Source: Guadua angustifolia (Eukaryota > Streptophyta > Magnoliopsida > Poales > Poaceae). From it: a DNA stretch of 64,000 nucleotides. The stretch covers positions 4,836,001 through 4,900,000 of the forward strand of contig CM070511.1 in assembly GCA_036346375.1 (NCBI GenBank), written 5' to 3'. Position numbers and translations under genes: made by a program. Below, piece after piece: positions 1 to 10,966 of this stretch. The notes beneath the pieces are model-generated. The model ran no database searches. It saw nothing but the letters and a program-made list of their open reading frames with translations, and had not been told where the DNA came from. The first letter of the stretch is position 1, and every line of letters starts with the position of its first letter.

Positions 1-132
1 TTGAAAGAACCGTGTTGACCGGCGTCCAGGGATATTGTTGTCTGCCTCTTCTTCTTCACCGTCTTCTGTATAATCTCTTCTTCACGTGCTTGGTCCAGCG
101 GTATAGTTTGACATGAAACCTCTTGTGAGCAA

Positions 133-345
133 ATGAAAGTGAATGTGGCTGGATTTTGGCCACTCCTTCTCATTCTTGCGATCTATGCATGGACAGACAT
201 ATGTAGCGGCGTCGTGTGTGCATCGGCATACGAAGAAAATCTTGCAAACCACAAGAACTCAGGGAAGCGTCGATCCATGTACATCCATCGCGGTCCATCT
301 ACATTATGTTACATCAAGATAAGCTGTTACCTCATTTTCCGATAA
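133..345 (+). CDS. Hypothetical small protein with signal-peptide-like N-terminus
   Basis: A 70-residue reading frame with a true ATG. Residues about 6-20 are hydrophobic (GFWPLLLILAIYAW), preceded by a lysine and followed by small residues (CSGVVCASA) that could hold a signal-peptidase site, so a secreted or membrane product is possible. The rest (YEENLANHKNSGKRRS...) shows no domain I recognise. It could be the first coding exon of a larger gene or a chance frame; no clear downstream exon is seen, and the next 700 bp are AT-rich non-coding DNA. A pyrimidine-rich leader (CTTCTTCTTCACC) lies about 70-100 bp upstream, as in plant 5' UTRs. The signal peptide is inferred by eye only. Confidence 0.22.
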   Translation: MKVNVAGFWPLLLILAIYAWTDICSGVVCASAYEENLANHKNSGKRRSMYIHRGPSTLCYIKISCYLIFR

Positions 346-360
346 TGAATTGTTGAACCA

Positions 361-1012
361 AAACCTAAATATTAGCTAGATCCACACCTTCAATCCGAGC
401 TAAATAATAATCCAAGCAAAATATAAACCCACACAACAAGTTTTTGCAACCTACAAAAAGAATTGGTCGTCAGTGCGGATTCAAAATTAAGAACAAAATT
501 CACGGCGACTTTGTTTGCAAATTCTGTTGAAATTGTAACACCTAAAATTTCTAAATTATTATTCAATCATTTATTTTTATTTTTTTCTAAATCTCTAGCA
601 CTTAATTAATGATGTTTTCAAAAATAATTTCTTGATGGAAATTAAAACCAAAATTATACTAGAAGTAATTTTCTAAGTTTAAAATATTCCAAAGTATTTT
701 TGAAAACTTTTCTCAAATATTGAACTCATTTTATATTTTCTATAAAGCCATTCATATTTCGATATTATTTTAATTAGCAAATGAATTTAAATTTCTTCTT
801 TTCCACATAACCATTGCCATTTGAAGATCCCAAACTCCATGATTTCCATGCACCATTCTCCCCAGACTATGTACAACCAAACCTCATCCTTCATCGGCCG
901 ATGGAACTAAAACCTAAATTTAAGCTAGATCCACACATTAAAAGGCGAGTTACATTATAATCCAAGCAAATTCTAAGCTTACACAACAAGTTTTTGTATC
1001 CAATTTGAAAAG
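361..1012. repeat. AT-rich stretch with a dispersed, diverged 110-bp duplication
   Basis: No gene is visible. A block near 361-470 (AAACCTAAATATTAGCTAGA, TCCACAC, AATCCAAGCAAA, CACACAACAAGTTTTTG) recurs in diverged form near 905-1010 (AAACCTAAATTTAAGCTAGA, the same following words). The two copies are in the same orientation and about 540 bp apart. The DNA between is AT-rich and resembles decayed transposon or intron sequence. Confidence 0.5.
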
Positions 1013-1025
1013 ATCAAGCTAGATC

Positions 1026-1374
1026 TCTACATTCATATTAATCTTTCATCAATCATGGGAAAAGATCAAATTTTTTCATAATTCAAGCAAAAAAGAGGCT
1101 CCATTTAACACCAAATGATGTGAGGAATGATGTTACTAACCTTAGTTACCTTGGTTGCGAGTAAAATGACCAAAATTTTGAAATTTGGGCAGCACCTCCC
1201 TCTACATTCATAATCTTTGATCAATCATGGGAAAAGATCAAATTTTCTTCATAATTCAAGCAAAAAGAGGCTCCATTTAACACCAAATGAAGTGAGAAAT
1301 GATATTACTAACCTTAGCTACCTTGGTTGTGAGTAAAATGACCAAAATTTTGAAATTTTGGGCAGACCTCCCTC
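1026..1374. repeat. Two-copy 174-bp tandem duplication
   Basis: Copy 1 (about 1026-1199) and copy 2 (about 1201-1374) share CTACATTCAT, AATCATGGGAAAAGATCAAA, AGAGGCTCCATTTAACACCA and GAGTAAAATGACCAAAATTT in the same order, with a few substitutions and short indels. The high identity points to a recent local duplication. No coding function is seen. Confidence 0.8.
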
Positions 1375-1476
1375 CTTCAAGCTCTTGGCGAGCTCCTTTG
1401 TTCTTTTCGCGCCTTTGGAATGATCTGGGTGCAGCGGGAGGCGGGAGGAGGAAAAGTTTAAATTGGGACTCGATGC

Positions 1477-1724
1477 GGTTGAAGACCTGAACCGTCTTGA
1501 TGAGATAACTGTCGATGCGGTTGGTGTCACGAACCGGTACTATTTAAGTGCTAAATAGTACGGTTCGTGACACCAACGATCTTGATGTTATCTCATCGAT
1601 ACGATTCGTGTCTTCAACCCACTATCGCTGAGGCTGTAGCCGTTGAACGGGACTGATCTAAATATCAGTCGGTTAAATCTAACCGATCTTGATGGGCGGT
1701 AGGAAAGGCAGTTACGTAGTAGTG
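1477..1724. mobile_element. CACTA transposon right end with a long fold-back
   Basis: The block ends in ACGTAGTAGTG; its reverse complement starts CACTACTACGTAACTGCC, a typical CACTA terminus, close to the CACTACTACAGAAC end at 36617. Inside, 1477-1619 forms a near-perfect inverted repeat centred near 1548 (GGTTGAAGAC ... GTCTTCAACC; GGTGTCACGAACCG against CGGTTCGTGACACC), which fits CACTA subterminal repeats in opposed orientation. Only one end is found, so this is a fragment or part of an element whose other end lies outside the window. Confidence 0.6.
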
Positions 1725-2099
1725 TCAGATTAACAAAAGAAAAGAAGGTGAGGTAATGGCCCACTAGCTCATGTCTTTCATACCAAGCTAATCAAACAAA
1801 AAAAAGACCTGCTATACCCACACCAACTACTGCATGCATGCAACGAAATGGGGAGGTGTGGTAATTAACCAAAACGTACATGCATGCGAATCGGCAAATC
1901 AACCTGCACGACCTGCATGTATACAAAGCTTACTAGCACTAATTACTTTGTCCACTAATTAACAAACAGAGAGTAGGCAGTAGGCCCACGTTTCAGCCAT
2001 GCATGCAAGTTTAGCACGTACGTCTTCACAACTGCCGCAAATACCAATTAGAATGATTGAACTGTCCGTATGCAAAAAGAGAAAAAAAGAAAAGAAAAT

Positions 2100-2345
2100 T
2101 GAAGTGAGGTTGCCGTAACCTCCTTCAAAGCAGCCACCCCTTCATCCTTGCTCTATAAATAGGGGGTGAAGGTAGTGAAAGGGAAGATTTTTGGAAAAAC
2201 TTTGGGGGAGAGCAAACACTTGAGAGGAGAGGCAAAAACATTTGAGAGGAAACCAAAGAAAAGGAGAGCAAACAAGCTGCCATTAGGAGAAGAGAAGAAG
2301 GTAAAAGAAAGGTGATCAGAATCATGCTCGGCCTCTCATCCTCCC
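2100..2345 (+). promoter_or_regulatory. TATA-box promoter-like region, probably transposon or LTR derived
   Basis: TATAAATA lies at about 2154-2161 in the context CTCTATAAATAGGGGGTG, a strong plant TATA box, followed by a purine-rich leader (GGGAGAGCAAACACTTGAGA and similar words). That arrangement is typical of an LTR or transposon leader rather than a coding region. No open frame of useful length follows; a minisatellite starts about 30 bp downstream. Confidence 0.4.
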
Positions 2346-2375
2346 TTCGCCCTTAGGTTCGGCCATCGCGGTACG

Positions 2376-2690
2376 AATCAAGGTGCACTCTCCATCAAGA
2401 CCTCACGTCCTTGTTCGGTCCCTTTGCGGATACGGAACTTGGGTGAGACGAATCAAGGCCTCACGTCCTTGTTCGGTCCCTTTGCGGATACGGAACTTGG
2501 GTGAGACGAATCAAGGCCTCACGTCCTTGTTCGGTCTCATTAGCGGATACGGAACTTGGGTGAAATGAATCAAGGCCTCACGTCCTTGTTCGGTCTTATT
2601 AGCGGATACAGAACTTAGGTGAGAAGATGAAGACCCGATTCTTGGGTTCGGTCCCTTAAAGCGGACATGAATCATGAGCGGGTATATGCT
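2376..2690 (+). repeat. 58-bp minisatellite, four good copies plus a degenerate fifth
   Basis: The unit contains CCTCACGTCCTTGTTCGGTC, then CGGATACGGAACTTGGGTGA. The CCTCACG words start near 2401, 2458, 2517 and 2576, giving periods of 58-59 bp; a degenerate copy (GTTCGGTCCCTTAAAGCGGA) follows near 2650. Copies 3 and 4 share a variant (TCATTAGCGG / TTATTAGCGG), so they are most closely related to each other. Confidence 0.85.
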
Positions 2691-3314
2691 GCAAAAGAAA
2701 ATAATACACATAATAAATCGTCAATCAAATTAATATTCGTCGTGGTTATACTCGCACATGGGTTCCATATTTACAAATACTATGCCATGAGTAGTAAAAC
2801 GGACCAAAACAAAAATAAGATAAAAGATATACTGACATATTTGCCCACGGCCATGCATCAGACTGTAGTCGTGCTCATGCATGCATGAGGTACATACTGG
2901 ATTAGTGAAGAAAGAGAACAGAAAAGAGAATAAAATATAAACATCATCCCACGTCACATTGGAGTGGTGCATCCATGCATAAACACCGATCCTATGCCTT
3001 GCATGTACTAATTAATTTATCCATTAGTTAATTAATAATAATTGAGAAAAGCCCGCATGGAAGTCAAGAAGGTGCCTGCAAGTCCTCAAATAAGCGACTG
3101 TAGTTGAAGCACTAAAAGGATGTATCGTGGCATCGTGGGTAAATGGGTAAAAAAAATAGCATCGTGGCTGGTACGGCTGCATGCATGCATCAAAAGCATA
3201 ACCACCATTTCAATTACTCAAATTAGCAAAAGATAATTACCACTAACCCATGTCCACTACAACTACTGCATCCCAAATACATGCATGCATGCAACGCAAT
3301 GGGAAGTGGCATTG

Positions 3315-3465
3315 CTAAAAAAAATTGAATTACACAATTAGCCCATGAAGACTCGGCACAAAGAAAAATCACGCAAACTGTCGTGCACATCCATACTTAT
3401 ACGTGTAGATTGCAATTAAAAAAAATCAAAGCGTTGCAGTGTACATACGCTAATTACTTTCTTCA
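3315..3465. repeat. 151-bp direct repeat, copy 1
   Basis: Nearly identical to 8942-9092 (shared words ATTGAATTACACAATTAGCC, ATGAAGACTCGGC, AAATCACGCAAACTGTCGTG and GTGTACATACGCTAATTACT). I count about five or six differences. The copies lie in the same orientation about 5.6 kb apart, flanking the MITE and the solo LTR. The length is far beyond any target-site duplication. Confidence 0.85.
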
Positions 3466-3570
3466 TTTAATTATGAAGGATAATTAGTGAGGCCCATTCA
3501 AGCATGCATGACTCAGTCAAAATACAGTCGGCTGCATGCATTTATAAAAAAAATCATCGTAGCCCATATA

Positions 3571-3959
3571 TATAGGCGACATATCCAGTGCAATCAGAAC
3601 TTTGGTGCAATCACCGTGCAATCCAACTAAGAAAAGTTTCAAAAAATTCTGAAAAAAATCGTGGATGTACATCTCATCTTACCCCATCTACATATAAAAT
3701 TTCATGATCAAATTCGTCCTATTCTTGAAGTTACAAAAAAGAAAAATTTGGGGTGCATTTGAACTATTCAAGTTTGTCAGAAATTTGTCTTTTTTATTAC
3801 TCTTAACATAGGACGAATTTGATCATGAAATTTTATATGTAGATGGGGTAAGATGAGATGTACATCCACGATTGTTTTCAGAATTTTTTAAAACTTTTCT
3901 TAGTTGGATTGCACGGTGATTGCACCAAAGTCCTGATTGCACTGGATATGTCCCCTATA
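3571..3959. mobile_element. MITE with about 150-bp terminal inverted repeats
   Basis: The left arm runs from TATAGGCGACATATCCAGTG to about 3725; the right arm (about 3805-3959) is its reverse complement with only a handful of mismatches. Shared inner words are GGTGCAATCACCGTGCAATC and TTTCATGATCAAATTCGTCC. The arms are separated by about 80 bp, so a transcript would fold into a long hairpin. There is no coding sequence. The exact ends and target duplication are uncertain by about 5 bp because the flanks are TA-rich. A related right arm is present at 36023-36206. Confidence 0.85.
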
Positions 3960-4079
3960 TGTGAGTCCGATACAATTATGGCTAAATAATTTGGTGGTTA
4001 ATTAATACCAGACCATTAAATGAGTAAAGTCTCGCTAAAGCAAAATGAATATTATTCATCAAACAAAAATTTGATAAAT

Positions 4080-7000
4080 TGTGAGGACCCCCATTTTTAC
4101 ACCGAATGCAAAAATGGAAATCTAATGTGCTTGCAGTACTAGTCCCTGGATCAGTAGCTAGCACGCACATTTCAACAATTGGAATCACAACCATACAACA
4201 TATTAATTAAGCGGAAACGAATAATTACATAAATATTACAATTCAGAGAAATAGCAGCAAAGAAGCAAAGCCTTGTAGTGTACCCATCCAATCCCGCAGG
4301 CAACTGACCAGGCATAAATCCAGATAGAACACGACGAAGAAAAACCCGCAACCTGTGATGAAAAGAGACTCGAAGCCTCGCTAGCAAACACCTACAATAT
4401 AATTAAGCAAGGGTGAGTACTTTACGTACTCAGCAAGACTTGAGCAAAACCTATAATACATGCAGGCCATTTCAAAGGAGAGGCTTCTATAGTTAATTTG
4501 CATAAAGCGAATTTGAATTTGTAAATCCAAGTTATTTGCAAACGGAATTTGTAAAAGCAAGATTGATTGATAACAATTAAGTAAAGCATAATTAACACTC
4601 ACAGTCCTCCATGACGTGAGCGACGAACATTCCATAACTGAAATTCATCAATGTTGGCCCTTCGACATAAATCACAATTTGCAAAACAAATGATACCAAC
4701 CCATTTGAGAAATAATAAAACATCTAACATTGGAATGACTTCACCAAGTGCCCATGACCATGGTAGCGCTAATCGATTAGATTTAAACTCTGCAGAGGTG
4801 TACATCTTTACCCACAAGTCATGGTCTTTCGACCATACAAAGCCGTTACATTACCTAGGCGTGACTTTGATCCGCCGGGGCGTTAACCCCGCCGTAGAAC
4901 CGAAAACACACAGCGAGTCATGGATCCACTTCGGTACACCAACACAACACAGCGTTTACGAACACGGCGGTACACGTTGCATTAGCAAGTAGAAACCCGT
5001 CGGTGAACTGGTGGAATACTGTGCAAGCTCCCGCCTACCAATGAACAAAGCCAAATCTAAATAACTTAATAGGCTAAGGCTACCCCATTCTCACCCTTGT
5101 GGTTGCACGGAAATCTTGGATCAATAGCGTCCCATTGCTCGGTCCTTAATGTGACACGGGCAACACTTCACCCTACACTACGTGCAATTCCTTTCGCACA
5201 TCCGGCTATTGCCAATAATCGCCCGCATCCAAGCATAGTTTCATTTTGGGTTTATAATCAAAGTACCCGCAACCAACAGTAACATTTCCATGGTTTTCAG
5301 GAAACAAGTATTAATTTGATCATGTACATCATTGATTCTAAAGTATGGCTAAGCAGGTTAATATGATCGTATATACCCAAGATGACATTAAGTAATGCCT
5401 ATTCCTTAATTTACGGTTATCAAGGTTCACATGTTCATAATCATCAAAGAGTTTCATGTGACAACAGGTATATCTACCAAATCCACAAAATAGCAGATTT
5501 ATATAAAGTAAACGCATGCATGAAACAATTTGATGCACAAAAGGAATATAAAATACTGGGATCAATATGGTCAAAGGATGCTTGCCTTGCTTAGCCGCCG
5601 TTTACAACGAAGATGAGGATTGCGGTTGACGATGGCGATGACGGAGAATAGGGACGTCGGGTTCTACTCGTCGATCAACGGAAATAACGCAAAAACACTA
5701 ACTTCAATAAGGGCGAAAGAAATAGATAGCGAGAACAAATAAACTCTTCACAAGAACAGGGATTGCTCTTTATGAATTTATTAATCTTATTTTACGAATT
5801 CAAGATGCTAAAATTGGTTAAGATTGATAGAATTAATCATTAGTTGCAAGTTTCATTGATTTACTATTCATAATAGGAGTTTCTGCCAATTCTTATTGCT
5901 TACAGGTTTTGCTCTATTAGGATTCAGATTCAAAGCAAGATGAAATAAGAATATTTCCTTAGATTACGGTAGATCATATTCTAAAGATCATTTCTAAGCT
6001 GTTCTCTACCAAATTCAGATTTAGATGAGCTGCTTTGCGAGCTACCTAAAGGTCTTACATGATCATATTAGACTATGAGTTAATAGCGCTTTACCATTAG
6101 TTGATTTTGCTTAGAATTAGTTTCATGCAAGTTAGATTTATTGATTTAGGCTATTGATAACATTTCCATGACATTTGAGAAGGTTTTGGTGATACAAATA
6201 ACTTAACTGCAGGTTCCTTATTGAAACTACAATTCGTTTATTCATATTACGGCCTAAAGAAACGTGATTATTTAGGGTCATTAAGCTATTAAGATTAATA
6301 TGTAAACCTTAGCAAAATGAGATTATCTTTTTATAATGGGGTAGTCTACACTTTGAAGAACACTACTAAACTAGTTCCATAAGTTTTAGGATTTTGGGCG
6401 AGACTATAATCTTATCGCTAAAATGGTTCATGCTATACTCAAAGACTACTATTCAAAATCGGCAAGAAAGGGGAAATAACAGATTGACGATTAAGGGTTT
6501 TGAACTAGCTTGATTTAAATGGAAAGCATACTGAAATTAAGATGTTTTTCATAGAATATGGTAGTACAAACTTTGTAGAGTGTTTCTAAACTAGTTTTAC
6601 ATATTTTTGTATTTGGATGAGTTATTTTATCTACTGTTGAATTAGTCTAAATGACCATATGGGCAACATTGAATCGGCCAAGCTTCATTTTGAGTTTGCG
6701 ACTACATTATTCATGACTTTTAATTCATTTTTCAGGCATTAGCAGGGAATAACTCAAAGAGTGTTTTAAAGTTGGTTTTCCATTATTTTGACTTATACTG
6801 CAATAGGTTACCCATTTGATTATTGTTACATTTGACATTTCTTTATGATAAAGGAATTCAAGTTAAATTTATTCCAATTATTTTCACATACATATGTCCT
6901 CACTGTTTTTAGGAACTTGATGCAATTTACCATATCATTTTGCGAGCCATTATGCTATTATTTTGCTAATGGCCATACTAAGGTTATTTAATGATTATGA

Positions 7001-8628
7001 AGCAAATAATTTAAACATGGTTCACAATTTGAATATTTCTGCATATTTGAATATCTCAGGGTCAGATTCACATATAAGAATTTATTTTACCATGTTATAA
7101 TTTACTATGCATAGATTTGCATTAAAGACCATATTGGGGTTATTATCAAAGTTTAATTCAAATAATCTTTATAAATTTCAAAAATTCAATATTTTTATAT
7201 ATTTAGAATCTTACTGATTTTAGATGAATATATAAATTTGTTGCCTGAGATTGAATCAAAAGCGCAAAAGATATTCAAGTTTCATTATTAATCGAGTTAG
7301 GAGAATTGACTAAAAAGGAAAATCGCTTTGAGTATTAAGCGCCTTTACCCTTTGTCTTTGGGGACTCTTGCTTGGTGACATGGGTGGCCAGCGATAGTGA
7401 GGCAAAGCAGTGGCGGCTAGGCGGCAGCAGCAGGCGCTCGGCGACTTTCCGACAGCAGCGAGCACACCATGAGAAAGAGCTTGGCGAGGTGACTCGGAAG
7501 TGGTATAGATTCGGCGGAAGAGGTGCAAGCGAGGCGCAGCCAGAGCTCGAGCGGCTCTAATGGCGAATGGTGGCGCGCATGAACAAAGGGGAGGGAGTTC
7601 AAATGGGTTTCGATTTAAGCATCAGGGCGTCGAGGGGACTCCATTTTTGCAGTTGGTTCGTGGGAGAATCACCGGTGAGCTGCCCGGGCCGGATCTGGAG
7701 AAGAAGATCTGTGGCGGTGAGATTGCGCACGGAGGAGACCAGATTTTCTTGAGGGCTTTTGATGCTTGAGGCTTGGTGATGCTCCAGCTTAAGGGGATTT
7801 GGGAATGATTGGCTCTAAGGCTCGGATTTTGCCGCTTTCGGCGTGAAGGCTTCAGCTATGGCGAAAATGGAGTGAGTTCTTGCGCTGGCTTGAGGAAAGT
7901 GAAGAGGGCGAGGGAATGAGGAGGAGGTCCTTGCGTGCGGTTTATAGCCAAGTGCAGACAAGCGAGTGGGATTCGTGGCGGCGATCGAGTGTGGTTCTTT
8001 CGAGCTTGAAGCTTCACCTCGATGGAGCAGACGGCCGGAGAGTTCTTGATGGAAGCGAGCGGCAAAAGAAGAAAGTGCAGCGGCGAGGACCATTGTCGAT
8101 GGTGAGAGCTTCTCCATGCATGTGAGCGGAGTAGCAATGGATGGCCCTGCAGCGATGGCTTGCTCCTAAATTTTGTTTCGAATTTTGATTTTTGATTGAG
8201 ATCAATTGAAGTCTATTATTTTTCAAACTTTGTTTTTCAAAAGGATTTGAGCTAAGAATGCTTCTGTAAATTTTTCAGCTCCATTTGTGATTCCAATATT
8301 TTATGTAAATTCTGACGATACATTATTTTGATTTAAAAATTGTCTTTTCATTTTATCTCTTCATTTCTTTATACATAAAATTTTAATTGTTGGCTCAAAT
8401 GATTTAATTGAATGATCAAAGTTCTCATGGCAATTTTCTAAATTTTTACCTTTTACATTTTTGCCTTTTTACCATTATCCATTCATTAATTCTCTTTATT
8501 TCATTTTTCATGCAATACAAAACTCCAAGGAAATTCAAATAAAACCAATAATGCCAAGAAACTCAGAATTAACAATATTCAAACTTAAATTATTCATTTT
8601 CACTTTATTAAATTTTTGGGATGCTACA
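4080..8628 (-). mobile_element. Solo LTR of a Tekay-type chromovirus
   Basis: On the minus strand it begins TGTAGCATCCCAAAAATTT (at 8628) and ends GGGGGTCCTCACA (at 4080), with TG...CA ends. It is flanked by a perfect 5-bp duplication TAAAT (4075-4079 and 8629-8633). No PBS, PPT or gag-pol adjoins it, so it is a solo LTR formed by LTR-LTR recombination. At 4,549 bp it is very long. The start and the internal GGGTGAGTACTTTACGTACT block (about 4412) match the LTR family of the Tekay element at 9652-20367 (GGGTGAGTACACACCGTACT at 17111), so they belong to one clade but different families. The reading frames inside (for example near 7400-8130 in GC-rich leader DNA) show no protein family and are not called as genes. 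Confidence 0.85.
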
Positions 8629-8941
8629 TAAATGCAAAAGCAATTAAAATATCCCCGAGCAAGCATTCGTCGACGCCAAGATTGAAGATTTTTTTTTATA
8701 TTTTTGTAATGTTATATGTCGCAAGTTGGTGTAATCTTTATGTTGGAATTCTTAATCAGGGGTTTTCTCGCAAAGAAATGTAATTAACAGAATTTTTATG
8801 TAAATGTATGAATTCTCGAAGTAATGTACCTGCAATACCTGATATTTGATATTTCTTATTCTCATATTCAATCAAATTTAAACAACTTGTCTCTAATGAT
8901 GTTGGAGACGGGTTCACGCCAATTTCCACGTCGTCAAATTA
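8629..8941. other. AT-rich gap, nothing recognised
   Basis: Apart from the TAAAT target duplication at its start, this 313-bp stretch is AT-rich with no reading frame, repeat or terminal motif that I recognise. Confidence 0.5.
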
Positions 8942-9092
8942 CTAAAAAAAATTGAATTACACAATTAGCCCATGAAGACTCGGCCCAAAGAAAAATCACG
9001 CAAACTGTCGTGCACATCCATCCCTATACGTGTAGACTGCAATTAAAATAAATCAAAGCGTTGCAGTGTACATACGCTAATTACTTTCTTCA
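8942..9092. repeat. 151-bp direct repeat, copy 2
   Basis: Second copy of the sequence at 3315-3465. After it the two loci diverge sharply (CTTCATTTAATTATG in copy 1, CTTCACCTAGCGG here). Confidence 0.85.
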
Positions 9093-9141
9093 CCTAGCGG
9101 AGATTTAAAACTGGGTAATAAAAGGCGCGAGATGCCTTCCA

Positions 9142-9651
9142 TTGGTGGGCATTGTTGAGGGTGTGTTACTAGGCACCCAAAGATATTTCGTTGAGCGGTA
9201 CAAGGCCTCCGCTGCATGTATGTCGGACAATCGCCTGTCCTACTCAACGATTGTCTCTACGTACATGGCCAACAAGACACGGAAGGCACAGACACATCGC
9301 TTGACACCGGAGAGTGGCGTGGAACGGAGGTACCACGTGCACTGCGGTGACCGAGGTCGCAGAGGTGCTCACCGTGAGAGGACTTCCCATTTATGCATAC
9401 TCAGAACTCTTGTTGCGAGTGCTCTGCCGAAACCATGCTGTTGCTTTGCGCGTGCTTTCTGCGTGATTGCAGCTGCGGTAGAGACACATCAATCATGCCG
9501 TCCGTACATCTCCCACTACTACTACAAGCAAAGTGTTATGAACACACGGCATAACGAGGTGTCTGGTGCAGTCGATGGATCGTTCACGGCAGCCCCCCCT
9601 CCAGGGCATCGATGGGTACCGGACATCCGAATGTTGAAGCAGAAGGTCGGG
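9142..9651 (+). pseudogene. Mutator-like (MULE / FAR1-type) transposase C-terminal remnant
   Basis: The frame reads ...LSYSTIVSTYMANKTRKA..., then HRERTSHLCILRT, VIAAAVETHQSCRPYISHYY, and ends SFTAAPPPGHRWVPDIR followed by KQKVGR. This order fits the region around and after the SWIM zinc finger of plant MULE transposases. The finger itself is damaged: CECS is readable in another frame near 9416, and the expected CxH before VIAAA is FC here, so indels are likely. There is no usable start or N-terminus. It is cut off at 9652, where LTR sequence begins; the shared GGCGGCAATTAC at the joint suggests a recombination or deletion breakpoint. The family is identified from memory of motif order and is a moderate call. 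Confidence 0.42.
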
Positions 9652-10930
9652 CGGCAATTACTCGGATGACGTCGACCGCAGCGACGGCTGTGTCGCCTCG
9701 ATTTCCACGAACACGCGTCGACTTGGGACTGGCCCGGCGCGCGGCGGAATCCGATCCATTCGATTCAAAATCAACGGCTCGGATCTAATAAATCTTGCAC
9801 CGAATCTAATGGCTACAGTTAAATGAGCTACGTGGCGAATTAACACCCCCACGATCCGGATCTAACGGCTGACGGTTGATAATGAGGTTTACTGTATCAT
9901 AACTACATGGCTTAATCTAAACTGTGCATCAAAGATCTAACGGCTGACACTTACTTGATTATGAGCACACGTGGGCGATCGGCTACGAACGCGTGGCACT
10001 ATCCTAGCCATCCATTGTATATCCTCGGCTACGGTTAGAAGATGAGACTCACGGTGAGAAGGCGTGGGCGCAATCACGGCGTTCGATGAAGATCGGATGG
10101 CGGTCAAAGCTTCACGTTCGGCGAACCGCAGCGAGTTGAGGCGGCGGAGAGGAAGAAAACGACCCGCGGGATGGCGTTCGAGCGGCCGGCGACACGGCTT
10201 GGCTCCTCGGGTGCGGCTCGGCGGGCGTTACTCGGTGGTCCGCAGCGGCGGTGAAAGTCACGGAAGCGGCGCAACAGCGGCGGAATTGCTTCGGTACAAC
10301 GGCAAGGTCGTGCGGTGTCTACGGTGGTCCTTGGGATGTGTGAAAAGGCTCAACATGTGCGGGGCGATGGGCTTTATACCGTGCACCGGTTAATGAAGCG
10401 GCGGAGCGCCTGACGGCGAACAATGGCGGCGATTCTGGTCGAACGCACGGCGGCGGCGGCATTACGAGCGAAGCGGCGGCGTGGCTGCATCGATCGTCCG
10501 CGGCGAAGATCGGCAATGGCGGCAAGCGACACGGGCCAATCTCCACCGTCCGATCAAAATCGCACGGTCCACGATTCGGCGACGTTAGGGTTTCGACCGG
10601 TGCGCACAGTAATGGGCCGGGCCCTTTACTGTTCATTGAATTTTCAATTTGATTTTCGAATAAAAATAATTCTGAATATTCATTTAAATTATTTGAGGCA
10701 CTTAAAATATCAGAAAAATTCTAGAAAAATTCCAGAAAATATTTTAAGACATTTTGAACTCAAATAAAATATTTCCATTTATTTTTTTATTAAAACTTTT
10801 CATTATTAAATTAATTTCCAAAGAAAGGTCCATTTTAAAAATCCAATTAATTCAAAAATAAATTCTAAAAATTCTCAAAAATTCAAATAAATTATAAAAT
10901 TCAAATATAGCAAAATTTGAGGATGTTACA
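9652..10930 (-). repeat. Truncated 3' LTR of the Tekay element
   Basis: Matches 19083-20367 almost base for base (GGCGGCAATTACTCGGATGA at one end, TTTGAGGATGTTACA at the other) with substitutions and several 1-3 bp indels. The part equivalent to 16748-19082 is absent and replaced by the MULE remnant. The LTR pair difference looks moderate, so the insertion is not brand new. Confidence 0.88.
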
Positions 10931-10946
10931 AACCTCCCTCCCTTAA
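10931..10946 (-). promoter_or_regulatory. Polypurine tract of the Tekay element
   Basis: On the minus strand the bases just before the 3' LTR read TTAAGGGAGGGAGGTT, a purine-rich plus-strand primer directly next to TGTAACATCC. A related PPT (AAAGGGGGGAAGAG) occupies the same place in the next element at 20769. Confidence 0.85.
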
Positions 10947-10966
10947 CAGAATCTTGACCCCGAGAT

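Larger units (their letters stand above)
1725..3570. repeat. Diverged repeats rich in ATGCATGC
   Basis: Three diverged direct copies can be followed: about 1840-2010, 2975-3065 and 3280-3515. Shared words are GCATGCATGCAACG, (A)CTAATTA...CTTTGTCCACTAATTAA or variants, and AGGCCCA/AAGCCCG followed by CATGCATG. GCATGC/ATGCATGC (an RY-type motif in plants) recurs very often. No coding potential is seen apart from the promoter-like and minisatellite segments listed separately. I read it as an old, internally duplicated repeat. Confidence 0.45.

Noticed and set aside
7310..8137. Cluster of 60-100 codon frames on both strands inside the solo LTR
   Set aside because: GC-rich leader-like DNA; no domain, no consistent frame, no splice pattern.
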